NCBI GenBank assembly: GCA_947478495.1
Contig: CANJVW010000018.1
Coordinates: forward strand, 1-39,789
Direction: 5' to 3'
DNA: 39,789 nt
Source of the DNA: Legionellales bacterium
Lineage (GTDB): Bacteria > Pseudomonadota > Gammaproteobacteria > DSM-16500
Part shown: one piece after another, positions 17,796 through 26,502 of the stretch
How the letters are laid out: every line of letters begins with the position of its first letter
Position numbering within the stretch: the first letter of the stretch is position 1
Notes under the pieces: generated by a model
Told to the model about the DNA's origin: nothing
What the model saw: only the letters and a program-made list of their open reading frames with translations
The model's database searches: none
Translations under genes and position numbers: made by a program

Positions 17796-18458
17796 ATGGC
17801 TATTCGCGTACTTGTCAGCGGTGCTAGTGGAAAAATGGGTCAATGTGTCGTTAAGGCCATTCAAGACTCTCCCGATTTTGTGTTGGCTGGAACGGCATCA
17901 CGCACGGAGCACCTGCTTGATTCCATTCAGCAATATTCTCCTGATGTGGTCGTCGATTTTACGCATCCGGACGTCGCTTTCCAGCATGCAAAGACCATTA
18001 TTGAACAAAATGTTCATCCTGTTATCGGGACAACGGGTTTTTCGCGTCAGCAAATTGGGACGCTGCAGGCCGCGTGTGCGGCAATAGGGCTGGGTGGCCT
18101 GATCGCTCCCAATTTTTCGCTCGGTACCGTGCTCATGATCAAGTATGCCGCTGAAATGGCAAAATATTTCTCTGACATTGAAATTATTGAAATGCATCAT
18201 GCGGGAAAAAAGGACAGTCCTTCAGGAACGGCTCTTTACACGGCGGCGGCTTTGTCTGATAAGCCTATTCCTATTCACTCTGTTCGTTTGCCAGGACTTA
18301 TTGCTCATCAACAAATACTATTTGGTGGGTTGGGCGAGACAGTGACCTTTAGGCAAGACACCTCGGATCGGCAGTGCTTTATGCCCGGGGTGTTGCTCGC
18401 GTGTACGCGCGCAATGACCCTGGATCGATTGGTATATGGGTTGGAAGAATTGCTTTAG
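17796..18458 (+). CDS. dapB: 4-hydroxy-tetrahydrodipicolinate reductase
   Basis: DapB reduces the diaminopimelate/lysine pathway intermediate with NAD(P)H. The dinucleotide motif is VSGASGKMGQ (9-15), followed by DFTHPD, GTTGFS and APNFSLG, then the DapB signature EMHHAGKKDSPSGTAL (132-147) with the catalytic histidine pair and lysine. At 220 residues it is shorter than the usual 240-270, the difference falling in loops of the dinucleotide domain and in the substrate domain; all signature residues remain. The start ATG follows AGGGTTGAGAAA. Diaminopimelate would feed peptidoglycan synthesis. Confidence 0.95.
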   Translation: MAIRVLVSGASGKMGQCVVKAIQDSPDFVLAGTASRTEHLLDSIQQYSPDVVVDFTHPDVAFQHAKTIIEQNVHPVIGTTGFSRQQIGTLQAACAAIGLGGLIAPNFSLGTVLMIKYAAEMAKYFSDIEIIEMHHAGKKDSPSGTALYTAAALSDKPIPIHSVRLPGLIAHQQILFGGLGETVTFRQDTSDRQCFMPGVLLACTRAMTLDRLVYGLEELL

Positions 18459-18481
18459 GGTGCAACACCACTATTTCTAAA

Positions 18482-18496
18482 TGATAATAATTCTCA
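18482..18496 (+). promoter_or_regulatory. Fur-box-like site upstream of the FKBP gene
   Basis: TGATAATAATTCTCA matches the 7-1-7 Fur consensus (TGATAAT, N, ATTATCA) at all but one informative position. It ends 6 bases before the -35 hexamer of a strong promoter. It suggests iron control, but is a single sequence match. Confidence 0.5.
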
Positions 18497-18502
18497 ATTA
18501 GG

Positions 18503-18531
18503 TTGACTTAAATGTTCTCATCTATTATAGT
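18503..18531 (+). promoter_or_regulatory. Sigma-70 promoter of the FKBP gene
   Basis: TTGACT (18503-18508) and TATAGT (18526-18531) are separated by exactly 17 bases and lie 35 bases before the start codon. It is one of the best promoter matches in the window. Confidence 0.7.
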
Positions 18532-18565
18532 GAGTCGGTATTTATTGACCTAAAGGACTTAGAAT

Positions 18566-19075
18566 ATGAAATTATTATCAGGTATAACAGCTCTGACAAT
18601 GGGTTTATGTGTCACAGCTTACGCCGCGGATACCGCAACGGGCGTATCCAGCAATTCAACCATCCAACAAGCGAGTACTCCAACCATGGCACAATCAGCA
18701 GACGTTCAATTTTTAGAAAACAAGAAAAAAGAGAAAGAGGTAGTGACATTGCCAAGCGGCTTGCAATACAAAATTCTGGTCGAAGGTAAAGGCGCTAAGC
18801 CAAGCGCGACCGATACGGTGACGGTGAATTATGCCGGTACCTTTATCGATGGAAGAGAATTTGATAGCTCCTACAAACGCGGTCAACCAGCGAGCTTTCC
18901 TGTGAATCGCGTGATTGCAGGATGGACTGAAGCGTTGCAATTGATGCCAGTTGGCTCGACGTGGATGTTGTACATTCCATCCGATTTAGCCTATGGCCCA
19001 ATGGGCTCACCACCGATTGGTCCCAATAAAACCTTGGTGTTCAAGGTAGAGTTGTTGGGTATTTCCGCGAAATAA
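18566..19075 (+). CDS. Exported FKBP-type peptidyl-prolyl isomerase (Mip/FkpA-like)
   Basis: The 169-residue protein has a signal peptide (residues 1-20, LCVTAYAA then DTATG), a 35-residue Ser/Thr/Gln-rich and Lys/Glu-rich stretch, and a complete FKBP domain (about 60-168). FKBP pocket residues are present: [31 protein letters not shown] and AYGPMG. It would act as a proline isomerase or chaperone in the periplasm or on the surface. Mip and FkpA proteins are 230-270 residues with a long N-terminal dimerisation domain; here that region is reduced to a short charged linker, so it may be monomeric. It is monocistronic, with its own promoter, a Fur-like site and a terminator. Confidence 0.9.
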   Translation: MKLLSGITALTMGLCVTAYAADTATGVSSNSTIQQASTPTMAQSADVQFLENKKKEKEVVTLPSGLQYKILVEGKGAKPSATDTVTVNYAGTFIDGREFDSSYKRGQPASFPVNRVIAGWTEALQLMPVGSTWMLYIPSDLAYGPMGSPPIGPNKTLVFKVELLGISAK

Positions 19076-19110
19076 ATTTCTATTTGTTATAGATAAGAAA
19101 TTTAACTGAT

Positions 19111-19148
19111 GCAACAATCTCCTCCCAAGAGGGGGAAGGGATTGTTGC
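19111..19148 (+). terminator. Hairpin terminator after the FKBP gene
   Basis: GCAACAATC (19111-19119) pairs with GATTGTTGC (19140-19148), and the inner CCTCCC pairs with GGGGGA around an AAGA loop. The stem is 35 bases after the stop. Only a weak T stretch follows. Confidence 0.55.
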
Positions 19149-19189
19149 GTCTTTAAAAGTGCCATAATAAAAAAACGAGGCGTATTTTT

Positions 19190-21031
19190 GTGTCCAAAAA
19201 ATCATTTCTTTCTTTAATCATCGTCCCCGTTTCGCTCGTGTTCTTGACGGGCCTCACGATTATCGGTTGCGCCGCCGTAGGACTCGTTAGCCTTGTTGGG
19301 AAGACAATCGCGGTTGTTTTAAATATCGTGATTGAGCAAGCCGTGTATGACGCCAATCTTCAGATTTTTTTAACCAAAAAAAAACGCAAACAAGAGTTAG
19401 TAAAGGATTTTGTTCGAAAGATACTTAGCAAAGATGATGCTTTACTGAAAAATGATTTAAAACAGATTAATTATGACGGGGTAGCGTTAGAAAAATTTGA
19501 TATAAATGGTTTAGCGCTAGCAGCACAGTATTATTCTTCCTGCAAAAAACAATTGAAGGATGCGCTGCTGCTAGAAAAAAAAGCAAGAAACAAGATTGCT
19601 GAAGCTGAGACCAAGGAGAGATTGAAACATGTTAAAAAAAGGCTAGCCGATATTGAAGAATTAGCCCTGTTGCAGATACAACGTGATCCTGATGATCTAA
19701 AACACAAACACCATGAAGAGAGCATCGATCAGTATGTTGAAAATAATGGCCGTTATCTCGGCTTCGGTGTAGCGTTGTTCTGGATTATTTTTATTGCAAC
19801 ATTTTTTTTGGTTTGTGCGAGCTCTTGTTATGTTTGGCCAGCGGTTCCCTTATTAGGTGCTGCGAATCCCGTTTTTTTGAATGTGTTGTCCATTCTATCA
19901 GGTATAGGAGGGGCCATGCTGGCCTCTTCTCGTGTATATTCTGCATTGAAAAATAATGTCATCGACAAATTGTTTTGCCTTAAAAATAGCGACACGTCCA
20001 CGATAGAAAAAAAAGAAGAGCGGAGCATTGGTTGGTGGGTGCTGGCTGTGCTCATGGTTGGATTGGGGGGCGTGGGAGGTCTTGCGACCGTCTCAGCGAT
20101 TTACGCCGTTATTCCAGCAGCAAGTGTGCTTGTAACGGGATGTTCCATGATTGCGGGCGTGGGCATGACTTGTCTTGGTATGGAAAATGGATGGCAGTCT
20201 GCTGCCTTTCTTGGGAAAATATCCTTTGGATTCCCCGATTTTTTGACGAGCGAATGGCGGAAATTTCGTTGGGATGAAGGTGATCTTTTCGATACAGTGT
20301 TGGGTCTTGAGTGGTTGGTGGATCCTGTGTTGTTGCTTCTTCATTGTGTTTGTATGGGTGCTCCATCGGATCGCTTGGGAAGCATTCCGCCCAAAATTGT
20401 TTGGGGTTTTTCTTCAGGCGCGGAATTTTCAGGTGATCTGGGTTGTGTGTTGAATAGTCATGACCATGATGGAGACGAAGAAGAGGAAGGTCATAGTCAT
20501 GATGGTTGGTTGAAGCGCATTTTCATCAAATGGCCTTTGGATTTTGCGACGTGGTTTTTGCGTACACCAGTGAAGTTGATTTTATTGTGTTGTTCTTCTT
20601 CATACGGAAAGAACAATCCGGAGTGCTATCACCCTATCAAGTGGTGCCCATTGATTGTAAAAGATATCGGTTATAGTTTGGTGACCATTGCCTCTGCTAT
20701 ATCCGGTTTCTTTTGCTCTTCTCCGAAACACATTCACCTTGACGATCTTACAACAAAAAAGATTCAGCTCAAATGTGAGATTGAAGCAAAAAAATATAAG
20801 GGCGCTAAAAAGGATGCATGGGAATATTTCTCAAACAATCCTAGGGAAGTGCTGGATGAGAACAATAATCAGCGACAAACTCTCGCGGGGCATCGCAAAT
20901 TTTCTTTTTGGCCAAATTGCTTGCGATGCAACACTCGTTCAACCGATGTATTGAATGAGCTTGCGGCGTTAGGCGATCCTGTTGATGATGGCCATGGTCA
21001 TAGCCATGGTAGCTGTAGCCACGCTCATTAG
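19190..21031 (+). CDS. Large multi-pass membrane protein with His-rich clusters, unassigned
   Basis: I do not recognise this 613-residue protein. GTG 19190 is chosen because GAGG stands 9 bases upstream and the N-terminus is a good membrane anchor (helix 7-50, with a Cys at 27). A charged coiled-coil region (62-185, many K/E) follows, then membrane helices at about 188-210, 218-245, 282-304 and 306-330, and later hydrophobic segments near 375-390 and 490-510. There are two metal-binding-like clusters: HDHDGDEEEEGHSHD (424-438) and the extreme C-terminus DDGHGHSHGSCSHAH (599-613). Cysteines are frequent (CVCMG, CCSSS, CPL, CLRC). The architecture suggests a metal-linked membrane protein. Its end overlaps the gcvH end by 4 bases on the opposite strand. 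Confidence 0.75.
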   Translation: MSKKSFLSLIIVPVSLVFLTGLTIIGCAAVGLVSLVGKTIAVVLNIVIEQAVYDANLQIFLTKKKRKQELVKDFVRKILSKDDALLKNDLKQINYDGVALEKFDINGLALAAQYYSSCKKQLKDALLLEKKARNKIAEAETKERLKHVKKRLADIEELALLQIQRDPDDLKHKHHEESIDQYVENNGRYLGFGVALFWIIFIATFFLVCASSCYVWPAVPLLGAANPVFLNVLSILSGIGGAMLASSRVYSALKNNVIDKLFCLKNSDTSTIEKKEERSIGWWVLAVLMVGLGGVGGLATVSAIYAVIPAASVLVTGCSMIAGVGMTCLGMENGWQSAAFLGKISFGFPDFLTSEWRKFRWDEGDLFDTVLGLEWLVDPVLLLLHCVCMGAPSDRLGSIPPKIVWGFSSGAEFSGDLGCVLNSHDHDGDEEEEGHSHDGWLKRIFIKWPLDFATWFLRTPVKLILLCCSSSYGKNNPECYHPIKWCPLIVKDIGYSLVTIASAISGFFCSSPKHIHLDDLTTKKIQLKCEIEAKKYKGAKKDAWEYFSNNPREVLDENNNQRQTLAGHRKFSFWPNCLRCNTRSTDVLNELAALGDPVDDGHGHSHGSCSHAH

Positions 21032-21417
21032 TGTGCTTCAGCCGTCAGTTGAGTTACATATTGTTCCGGTGTGAGCAAGTCCATGGGCTCATTTTCAAAC
21101 GGACGAATGCGAAATAGCCAACCTTTGCCATAGGGGTCTTCATTGACGAGGTGGGGAATGTTGAGCAGTGATTCGTTAATTTCAACGACTTCACCGGCGA
21201 TGGGTGAATACACATCCGCGGCGGCTTTGGTCGACTCAATCAGGGCGCACTCTTCACCGCGCTCAATATGGCTTTCGGGTTCCGGCAATTCAACATAGAC
21301 TAGGTCACCTAACATGGTTTGCGCATAGTCGGTGATGCCAATGGTAAAGATATCGTCTTCTTGGCGTACCCATTCATGGGTATTGGAATATTGTAATGAT
21401 GTCGGTACAGTCTTCAT
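21028..21417 (-). CDS. gcvH: Glycine cleavage system H protein
   Basis: GcvH carries the lipoyl arm that shuttles the aminomethyl group between the P, T and L proteins. The 129-residue length is standard. The lipoylation lysine is K64 in ALIESTKAAADVYSP. The start ATG 21417 is preceded by TAGGAG. The gcvT and gcvP genes are not adjacent, so the carrier is encoded apart from its partners. H protein can also serve as a lipoyl donor or relay. Confidence 0.97.
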   Translation of the reverse strand: MKTVPTSLQYSNTHEWVRQEDDIFTIGITDYAQTMLGDLVYVELPEPESHIERGEECALIESTKAAADVYSPIAGEVVEINESLLNIPHLVNEDPYGKGWLFRIRPFENEPMDLLTPEQYVTQLTAEAH

Positions 21418-21499
21418 ATGCCACTCCTAAGAGTCGCGAAGTATACCTTGTTTGAGCAAAAATCAAAAGGATAAAAAAATGAACAATTCCCTGATTAGG

Positions 21500-22561
21500 C
21501 TACCAATACTGCCGCATCGCTTTTTTGGCAAGTATCAGTGTTTCAGAGGCGATTGCATTGGCGCGCACAGCCCCTTCGCGTAACATGTCCATGACGCTGG
21601 CAGGATCTTTTTCATAGGGCAAACGACGCGCCCGCATGGGTTCAATCAAGTGTACCAATACCTCAATTAATTTGCGCTTGCATTCAACGTCCCCTATTCC
21701 ACCTGCTTGATATCGCGCCTTAGCATCTTCTACCCATGCCTTGTCTGGATTAAATGTATCATGAAAAATCCAGAGCGGATTATTGTCAATGGTGCCAGGG
21801 TCTGAGGCTTTCAGGCGTTTTGGATCTGTATACATGCCCATGACTTTTTTGGAAATGGCATCAGCATCATCACTTAACAAAATGGCATTGCCGAGCGACT
21901 TTGACATTTTTAATAGGTGGCCCGATTCATCGGGTGCGCCAGTGCCTACCAAGCGACGTGTGCGCCCTAATTTAATATCCACAATGGGAAATAGCCCGCC
22001 TTGGTTTACAACATGCTTGTCTTCTGTGTGCGCACTGACACCGCAATACAGTTGATTAAATTTTCGGGCAACCTCGCGTGCTAATTCAATGTGCGGAATT
22101 TGATCTTCACCGACCGGCACAATCTCAGGACGAAATGCTAAAATATCCGCGACTTGATTGATGGGGTACATCAGAAATCCAAAGGGGTAGCTGTCCCCCA
22201 ACCCTTTATGCTTTATTTCATCTTTAATCGTGGGGTTTCGCATGATGCGCGGACAAGGCACGAGCATGCTGAAAAAAATGGTGAGCTCCGCAATCGCGGG
22301 GATTTCTGATTGAATAAACAGCGTGCTTTTTTCAGGATCAAGACCCACTGCGAGATAATCCAGTGCGACCTCGAGCACATTATCATGCACTTCTTGAAAA
22401 CGATCCATGCGTGTCGTGAAGGCTTGCACATTCGCAATCATAAAATAACAATCATAGTCTTTTTGAAGCGGCACGCGATTTTCGAGAGACCCAACATAAT
22501 GGCCTAAGTGCAACCGACCCGTGGGGGTGTCGCCGGTGAGCAAGCGGGGTTTGGTTGTCAT
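21500..22561 (-). CDS. trpS: Tryptophanyl-tRNA synthetase
   Basis: A class I synthetase of 353 residues. The HIGH-type motif is in TPTGRLHLGHYVGS (residues 12-25), the tryptophan-pocket region includes YPINQVADILAF and VPVGEDQIPHIELAREVARKFN, and the KMSKS loop is in GHLLKMSKSLGNAILL. The gene has its own upstream gap containing a small palindromic repeat. It is not linked to trp biosynthetic genes. Confidence 0.96.
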   Translation of the reverse strand: MTTKPRLLTGDTPTGRLHLGHYVGSLENRVPLQKDYDCYFMIANVQAFTTRMDRFQEVHDNVLEVALDYLAVGLDPEKSTLFIQSEIPAIAELTIFFSMLVPCPRIMRNPTIKDEIKHKGLGDSYPFGFLMYPINQVADILAFRPEIVPVGEDQIPHIELAREVARKFNQLYCGVSAHTEDKHVVNQGGLFPIVDIKLGRTRRLVGTGAPDESGHLLKMSKSLGNAILLSDDADAISKKVMGMYTDPKRLKASDPGTIDNNPLWIFHDTFNPDKAWVEDAKARYQAGGIGDVECKRKLIEVLVHLIEPMRARRLPYEKDPASVMDMLREGAVRANAIASETLILAKKAMRQYW

Positions 22562-22582
22562 GAATAGTACCTTTTATCGTTA

Positions 22583-22624
22583 TGTAGGGTGGATTACAGC
22601 AAAAGGCGCCTAATTCACCCTACA
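22583..22624. repeat. Short palindromic repeat (GTAGGGTGGATTA family)
   Basis: TGTAGGGTGGATTA (22583-22596) mirrors TAATTCACCCTACA (22611-22624) at 13 of 14 positions. It fills the gap between the ldcA stop and the trpS start, where it may attenuate or end ldcA transcription. It shares the GTAGGGTGG core with the window-end repeat. Confidence 0.75.
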
Positions 22625-22625
22625 T

Positions 22626-23531
22626 TTATCTATGACACATTAATGTGATATCCGTTCCGCATTGTAACGCTGCAGAGGTTCCAAACAACAGCGGAAAATT
22701 AACAAATCCATGCCCAATCCCTTGAATGTGTATGACGGGAATGGCGCACTGTTTTGCAAAATGCGTTAGAACATTTTGCATGAGCGATGATCCATCCGGT
22801 TCATTGCATTCGAGAAAGTCGCCAAAGACAATCGCGGTAGCGTCTTTAAATAAATTTGCCTGCTGGCATTGTTCTAGCATGCGATCCAAGCGATAGCCGC
22901 GCTCACCCACTTCTTCTAGAAAAATAATGCGATCTTTACCCTGCATTTGCCATAGAGTGCCAATACTGGCCTGCACTAAACACACATTACCACCTGTGAT
23001 GGAGGATGCGAAAGAGGTGTTTTGTCTTGCCGCCGCATTGAGCGGCTTTCCTTGAAAGGTGATGTGATCTTTTGTGCCAAATACAATGTCTTTGATGGCA
23101 GCAATAGATTCAGGTGAGCATTTATCTGTGTTGAGGGTGCCATGCATCGCGGGCCACTTCCACTCTTGTTGAAAATATAAAAGTAATGCGGTGATATCAC
23201 TCATCCCGATCAATAATTTGGGTGTGGCGGGCGGTATAATTTCATTGAAGCGTGGGGTGAGCCGCATCGACCCATACCCCCCTCGCGCGCAAATAATTGC
23301 TTTTGTCTCAGGCCGCTCGATCGCCTTTTTTAATGCGTTAAATCGATATTCATCGGTGTTCGCTAAAAAGGGCAAATCGCTTGTCTTAAAGATATCGTCT
23401 GCCACGATACAGCTCAGCCCCCAAGAGGTGAGCAACTCTTTTAATTGAATCAGCTGGTTGTCTGAACAGCGCGACGCAGGCGCGATAATTTCAACGCTGT
23501 CGCCGGGTTTTAAGGTGGGTAGTCTGCTCAT
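22626..23531 (-). CDS. ldcA: Muramoyltetrapeptide LD-carboxypeptidase (peptidase S66)
   Basis: LdcA removes the terminal D-Ala from recycled murein tetrapeptide in the cytoplasm. The 301-residue protein has the S66 catalytic triad: Ser111 in LIGMSDITALL, Glu in FLEEVGERGYRLDRML, and His in GIGHGFVNFPLLFG. ICARGGYGSMRL is another family hallmark. It lies near nagZ, which acts in the same recycling route, although a terminator separates it from rsmD-nagZ. Confidence 0.93.
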   Translation of the reverse strand: MSRLPTLKPGDSVEIIAPASRCSDNQLIQLKELLTSWGLSCIVADDIFKTSDLPFLANTDEYRFNALKKAIERPETKAIICARGGYGSMRLTPRFNEIIPPATPKLLIGMSDITALLLYFQQEWKWPAMHGTLNTDKCSPESIAAIKDIVFGTKDHITFQGKPLNAAARQNTSFASSITGGNVCLVQASIGTLWQMQGKDRIIFLEEVGERGYRLDRMLEQCQQANLFKDATAIVFGDFLECNEPDGSSLMQNVLTHFAKQCAIPVIHIQGIGHGFVNFPLLFGTSAALQCGTDITLMCHR

Positions 23532-23598
23532 AGGCTGATTATAAGCAGAATATATCCTATAAAACCAGGGTGTTGAAAATAGTGTAGAATAAAATAAA

Positions 23599-23632
23599 TA
23601 CGCATACTTGACACATATGTCAGCTATGCGTA
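23599..23632 (-). terminator. Intrinsic terminator of the nagZ-rsmD unit
   Basis: On the minus strand TACGCATA and TATGCGTA form an 8-bp stem with an inner GACA/TGTC pair, followed by TTTATTTTATT. The stem overlaps the rsmD stop codon, so the end of the gene encodes half of its own terminator. Confidence 0.7.
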
Positions 23633-24196
23633 CTGCCTCTCTATTCTAGAGAGCAAACAATATGCGACTCCACCCGTTTTTTTCGCCTTGATCACTTCCC
23701 AGTTGTTGGGAAGTGTTGAGGCATTAACGGGTGTGTTAGTTTCAACATAGATACGCGCTTCTTTTGCCAAGAGATTATTCTCTTCGAGATAAAAACACAT
23801 CGGTAGCAACAAGTCAGACTGAAATGGTGGGTCGAGAAACACGATATCAAAAAGGTGCGCGGGTCTTTTTAATTGATTCGGCAATGTGGCTTGATAAATA
23901 TCAGCCGTGGTTGTTTTCAGTATTTCAGCTTCTTGTTTTAATAAATTGACAACGACTGCCGATTGGTCGATGAGTGTCGCGTGAGCCGCACCGCGTGAGA
24001 GCGCTTCAAATCCAAGCGCGCCACTTCCTGCAAACGCATCCAAACAATAACTGCCCCCGATGATGGGGCTCAGCCAATTAAAAAGCGTTTCGCGGATTCG
24101 GTCTCCGGTGGGGCGCAATTCGGCCAGGCTGGGTACGGCGAGTTTGCGGCCGCGCCACATACCGCCAATGATGCGTACTTGGCCGGGGCGCGTCAT
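23624..24196 (-). CDS. rsmD: 16S rRNA (guanine966-N2)-methyltransferase RsmD
   Basis: RsmD methylates G966 of 16S rRNA in the small subunit. The 190-residue protein has the family start VRIIGGMWRGRKL, the RPTGDRIRETLFNWL motif, the SAM-binding CLDAFAGSGALGFEALSRG, and the catalytic FLDPPF. It is divergent from ftsY, as in E. coli, but nagZ has been placed between them, overlapping the rsmD start by 4 bases. Confidence 0.96.
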   Translation of the reverse strand: MTRPGQVRIIGGMWRGRKLAVPSLAELRPTGDRIRETLFNWLSPIIGGSYCLDAFAGSGALGFEALSRGAAHATLIDQSAVVVNLLKQEAEILKTTTADIYQATLPNQLKRPAHLFDIVFLDPPFQSDLLLPMCFYLEENNLLAKEARIYVETNTPVNASTLPNNWEVIKAKKTGGVAYCLLSRIERQYA

Positions 24197-25263
24197 CTTT
24201 TGAGCGTTGCTTTCAATGTAAGAATACGCTCATACGACTCATCAATGCGCGATGGCGGAATGTCATCTTGAATCACTGCATTATAAATGATATCGATGAC
24301 TTCGGCAGGATCTTGTGGAAGAGGTGTCAGTTGATTGCCAAATACCAATATATCAGCACCTGCATTGATTGCTAATATAATCGCTTTATCTGTTGTATAT
24401 TGCGTGGTGATCGCACCCATCTGCAAATCATCTGTTACAACAACGCCTTTAAAACCTAATTGATCGCGAAGCAAATGAGTTGTCATTTTTTTAGAGAGAC
24501 TTCCCGGAAAACCATCGGGATCAAGTTGTCGATTAACGACATGCGCAGTCATGATAACCTGGCAGTTTTTTTGCATGGGTATTAATGCTCTATAAGGATC
24601 GAGCTCGATATCGTGCCAGGTATTCGTGACATCAACAAACCCTAAATGAGAATCAGCTGTTGAGCTACCATGCCCTGGAAAATGTTTATAGCCGCATAGT
24701 ACGTTTTGCTCAGCATAGGCTTTTGAAAAAATAGCCGCATCATGTGTCACGGTGCCAGCGTTGGCTGAAAAACTTCGCCCTAATTTACCGATGATAGAAT
24801 TATCGGGATTCACATTGACATCAATCACGGGTGCAAAATTTAAATTAATACCCGATTTTTTAAGTGTCTCTACCATCCGCGCTGCATATTGACTGATTTC
24901 ATTATCCGTCTTTTTTGCTATTTCTTCAGCCGATAGTGTTGCAGGAAATCCGTATGCTTCTTTCAATCGGTTAACGCTTCCGCCTTCGTAATCGATACTG
25001 ATTAGCAAAGGATGGGACTTGTCTGGATTGCAGCGCTCTAATTCGCCAGTCAGCTCTTTCAGCTGAGCAGGATTTTGAATATTATGATGATATTTTTTCG
25101 TTTGAAAATCATAGTCAAATAAGATCACGCCACCGATTTGCTGGGCTTGGATATATTGTGCAATGGTATCTTGAGGTGTCAGCGAGACTCCCTTGAATCC
25201 GATTAAAAGCATCTGCCCTATTTTTTGTTTTAAGGAGATGGATTGTTCGTCTGCCGTTGTCAT
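24193..25263 (-). CDS. nagZ: Beta-N-acetylhexosaminidase, glycoside hydrolase family 3 (NagZ-like)
   Basis: NagZ cleaves GlcNAc from anhydro-muropeptides during cell-wall recycling. The protein is 356 residues from the second ATG (25263); the ATG at 25272 has its AGGA directly abutting and is less likely. Motifs are LISIDYEGGSVNRL, a loop carrying the general acid (CGYKHFPGHGSSTADSH) and the nucleophile in VVVTDDLQMGAI. No signal peptide is seen, consistent with a cytoplasmic enzyme. It is transcribed with rsmD. Confidence 0.9.
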   Translation of the reverse strand: MTTADEQSISLKQKIGQMLLIGFKGVSLTPQDTIAQYIQAQQIGGVILFDYDFQTKKYHHNIQNPAQLKELTGELERCNPDKSHPLLISIDYEGGSVNRLKEAYGFPATLSAEEIAKKTDNEISQYAARMVETLKKSGINLNFAPVIDVNVNPDNSIIGKLGRSFSANAGTVTHDAAIFSKAYAEQNVLCGYKHFPGHGSSTADSHLGFVDVTNTWHDIELDPYRALIPMQKNCQVIMTAHVVNRQLDPDGFPGSLSKKMTTHLLRDQLGFKGVVVTDDLQMGAITTQYTTDKAIILAINAGADILVFGNQLTPLPQDPAEVIDIIYNAVIQDDIPPSRIDESYERILTLKATLKR

Positions 25264-25410
25264 GCCTACCATTCCTATCGTGATGAACTATAGGGTTATT
25301 TTTACGTAGCGCTGCATTACGCATTTTTTTTACAATTCACTTTGCATTGCATTGTATACCAAGCCCTCATTTTTAGCTATGATGCTCACTGCTCTGAGGG
25401 AGAATGGGTT

Positions 25411-26376
25411 ATGTTGGGTTTATTGAAGCGTGATAAACAGAATTCGTCGAATGAGAAAAAGGGATTCTTTGCGCGATTAAAGACCGGGTTATCTAAAACA
25501 CGCGCGCATTTTTCATCCGGTTTGTCTGCCCTTATTTTGGGAAAGAAAGCAATCGGTTCGGACTTGATCAATGAATTAGAAACGATTTTGCTAACCGCGG
25601 ATGTGGGGATTGCTGCGACCGAGCAATTAATTCAAGGATTGACAAAAAAATTGGATCGCAAGGAATTGCTTGATTCAGCGGCTGTGTTGGATGCATTAAA
25701 AGAAGACATGAAATCGATTTTGCGTCGGGTTGAAGCGCCTTTACTGATTCCTGAGATGTCTTCGCCTTTTGTAATATTAGTGATTGGGGTGAATGGCGCA
25801 GGCAAAACCACAACGATTGGGAAAATCGCACATTTTCTTAAAGAGCAGCACAAAAAAATTCTGTTAGCCGCAGGCGATACGTTTCGGGCGGCCGCCATTG
25901 AGCAATTACAAGTATGGGGTGATCGAAACGATGTGCCTGTGATTGCGCAAGCTGCCGGTGCTGATTCTGCTGCTGTCATTTACGATGCATTCGTTGCAGC
26001 AAAAGCGCGTCACATGGAGGTGTTGTTAGCGGATACCGCAGGACGACTTCACACGCAGGCGCATTTGATGGATGAATTAAAAAAAGTGAAGAGAGTCCTG
26101 GGAAAGATAGACCCCGCGGCCCCGCATGAAACGCTATTAGTGTTAGATGCAGGTATTGGCCAAAATGCATTGAATCAAGCGAAGCAATTTCATGAGGCCA
26201 TGGGCGTAACCGGTTTGGCGATTACCAAGTTGGATGGCACGGCTAAAGGCGGCATGGTCTTTGCGATTGCGAAAGCCCTTCAGTTGCCTATTCGGTTTGT
26301 CGGTGTCGGAGAAGGAATCAGCGACCTCAAACCCTTTCATGCGGACGAGTTCGTCTCTGCCCTATTTGACCAGTAG
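25411..26376 (+). CDS. ftsY: Signal recognition particle receptor FtsY
   Basis: FtsY is the membrane-associated GTPase that receives SRP-bound ribosomes. ATG 25411 is chosen because GGGAGA lies about 9 bases upstream, giving 321 residues. The N domain and the GTPase motifs are clear: G1 GVNGAGKTTTIGKIA, DTFRAAAIEQL, DTAGRLHTQ and TKLDGTAKGG. The acidic A domain of E. coli FtsY is reduced to about 20 mostly basic residues (GLLKRDKQNSSNEKKG), giving a short-form FtsY. ftsE and ftsX, which normally follow, are absent. Confidence 0.96.
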   Translation: MLGLLKRDKQNSSNEKKGFFARLKTGLSKTRAHFSSGLSALILGKKAIGSDLINELETILLTADVGIAATEQLIQGLTKKLDRKELLDSAAVLDALKEDMKSILRRVEAPLLIPEMSSPFVILVIGVNGAGKTTTIGKIAHFLKEQHKKILLAAGDTFRAAAIEQLQVWGDRNDVPVIAQAAGADSAAVIYDAFVAAKARHMEVLLADTAGRLHTQAHLMDELKKVKRVLGKIDPAAPHETLLVLDAGIGQNALNQAKQFHEAMGVTGLAITKLDGTAKGGMVFAIAKALQLPIRFVGVGEGISDLKPFHADEFVSALFDQ

Positions 26377-26401
26377 TTCTCGCCCTGCCGAGCGAGAGCT
26401 C

Positions 26402-26434
26402 CTTAAGGGGAGAATCGTGATTCTCCCCTTTAAG
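26402..26434 (+). terminator. Strong hairpin after ftsY
   Basis: CTTAAGGGGAGAAT (26402-26415) pairs with ATTCTCCCCTTTAAG (26420-26434), with one bulged T and a 4-base loop. It lies 25 bases after the ftsY stop and probably separates ftsY from rpoH. There is no T tract, so the hairpin could equally be a repeat element. Confidence 0.55.
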
Positions 26435-26473
26435 AATACCCCATCGCGCATGGCCAGCGGGAATCGCTATGAT

Positions 26474-26502
26474 TTGAATAATTAAATAAAAGAGCGTAGA
26501 AT
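26474..26502 (+). promoter_or_regulatory. Promoter of rpoH
   Basis: TTGAAT (26474-26479) and TAGAAT (26497-26502) are spaced by exactly 17 bases, 27 bases before the rpoH start codon. Confidence 0.6.

Noticed and set aside
20452-20506. Acidic/His segment as a secretion-signal E-block of a type IV effector
   Set aside because: It is internal to a multi-pass membrane protein, not near the C-terminus, and the His content points to metal binding instead.
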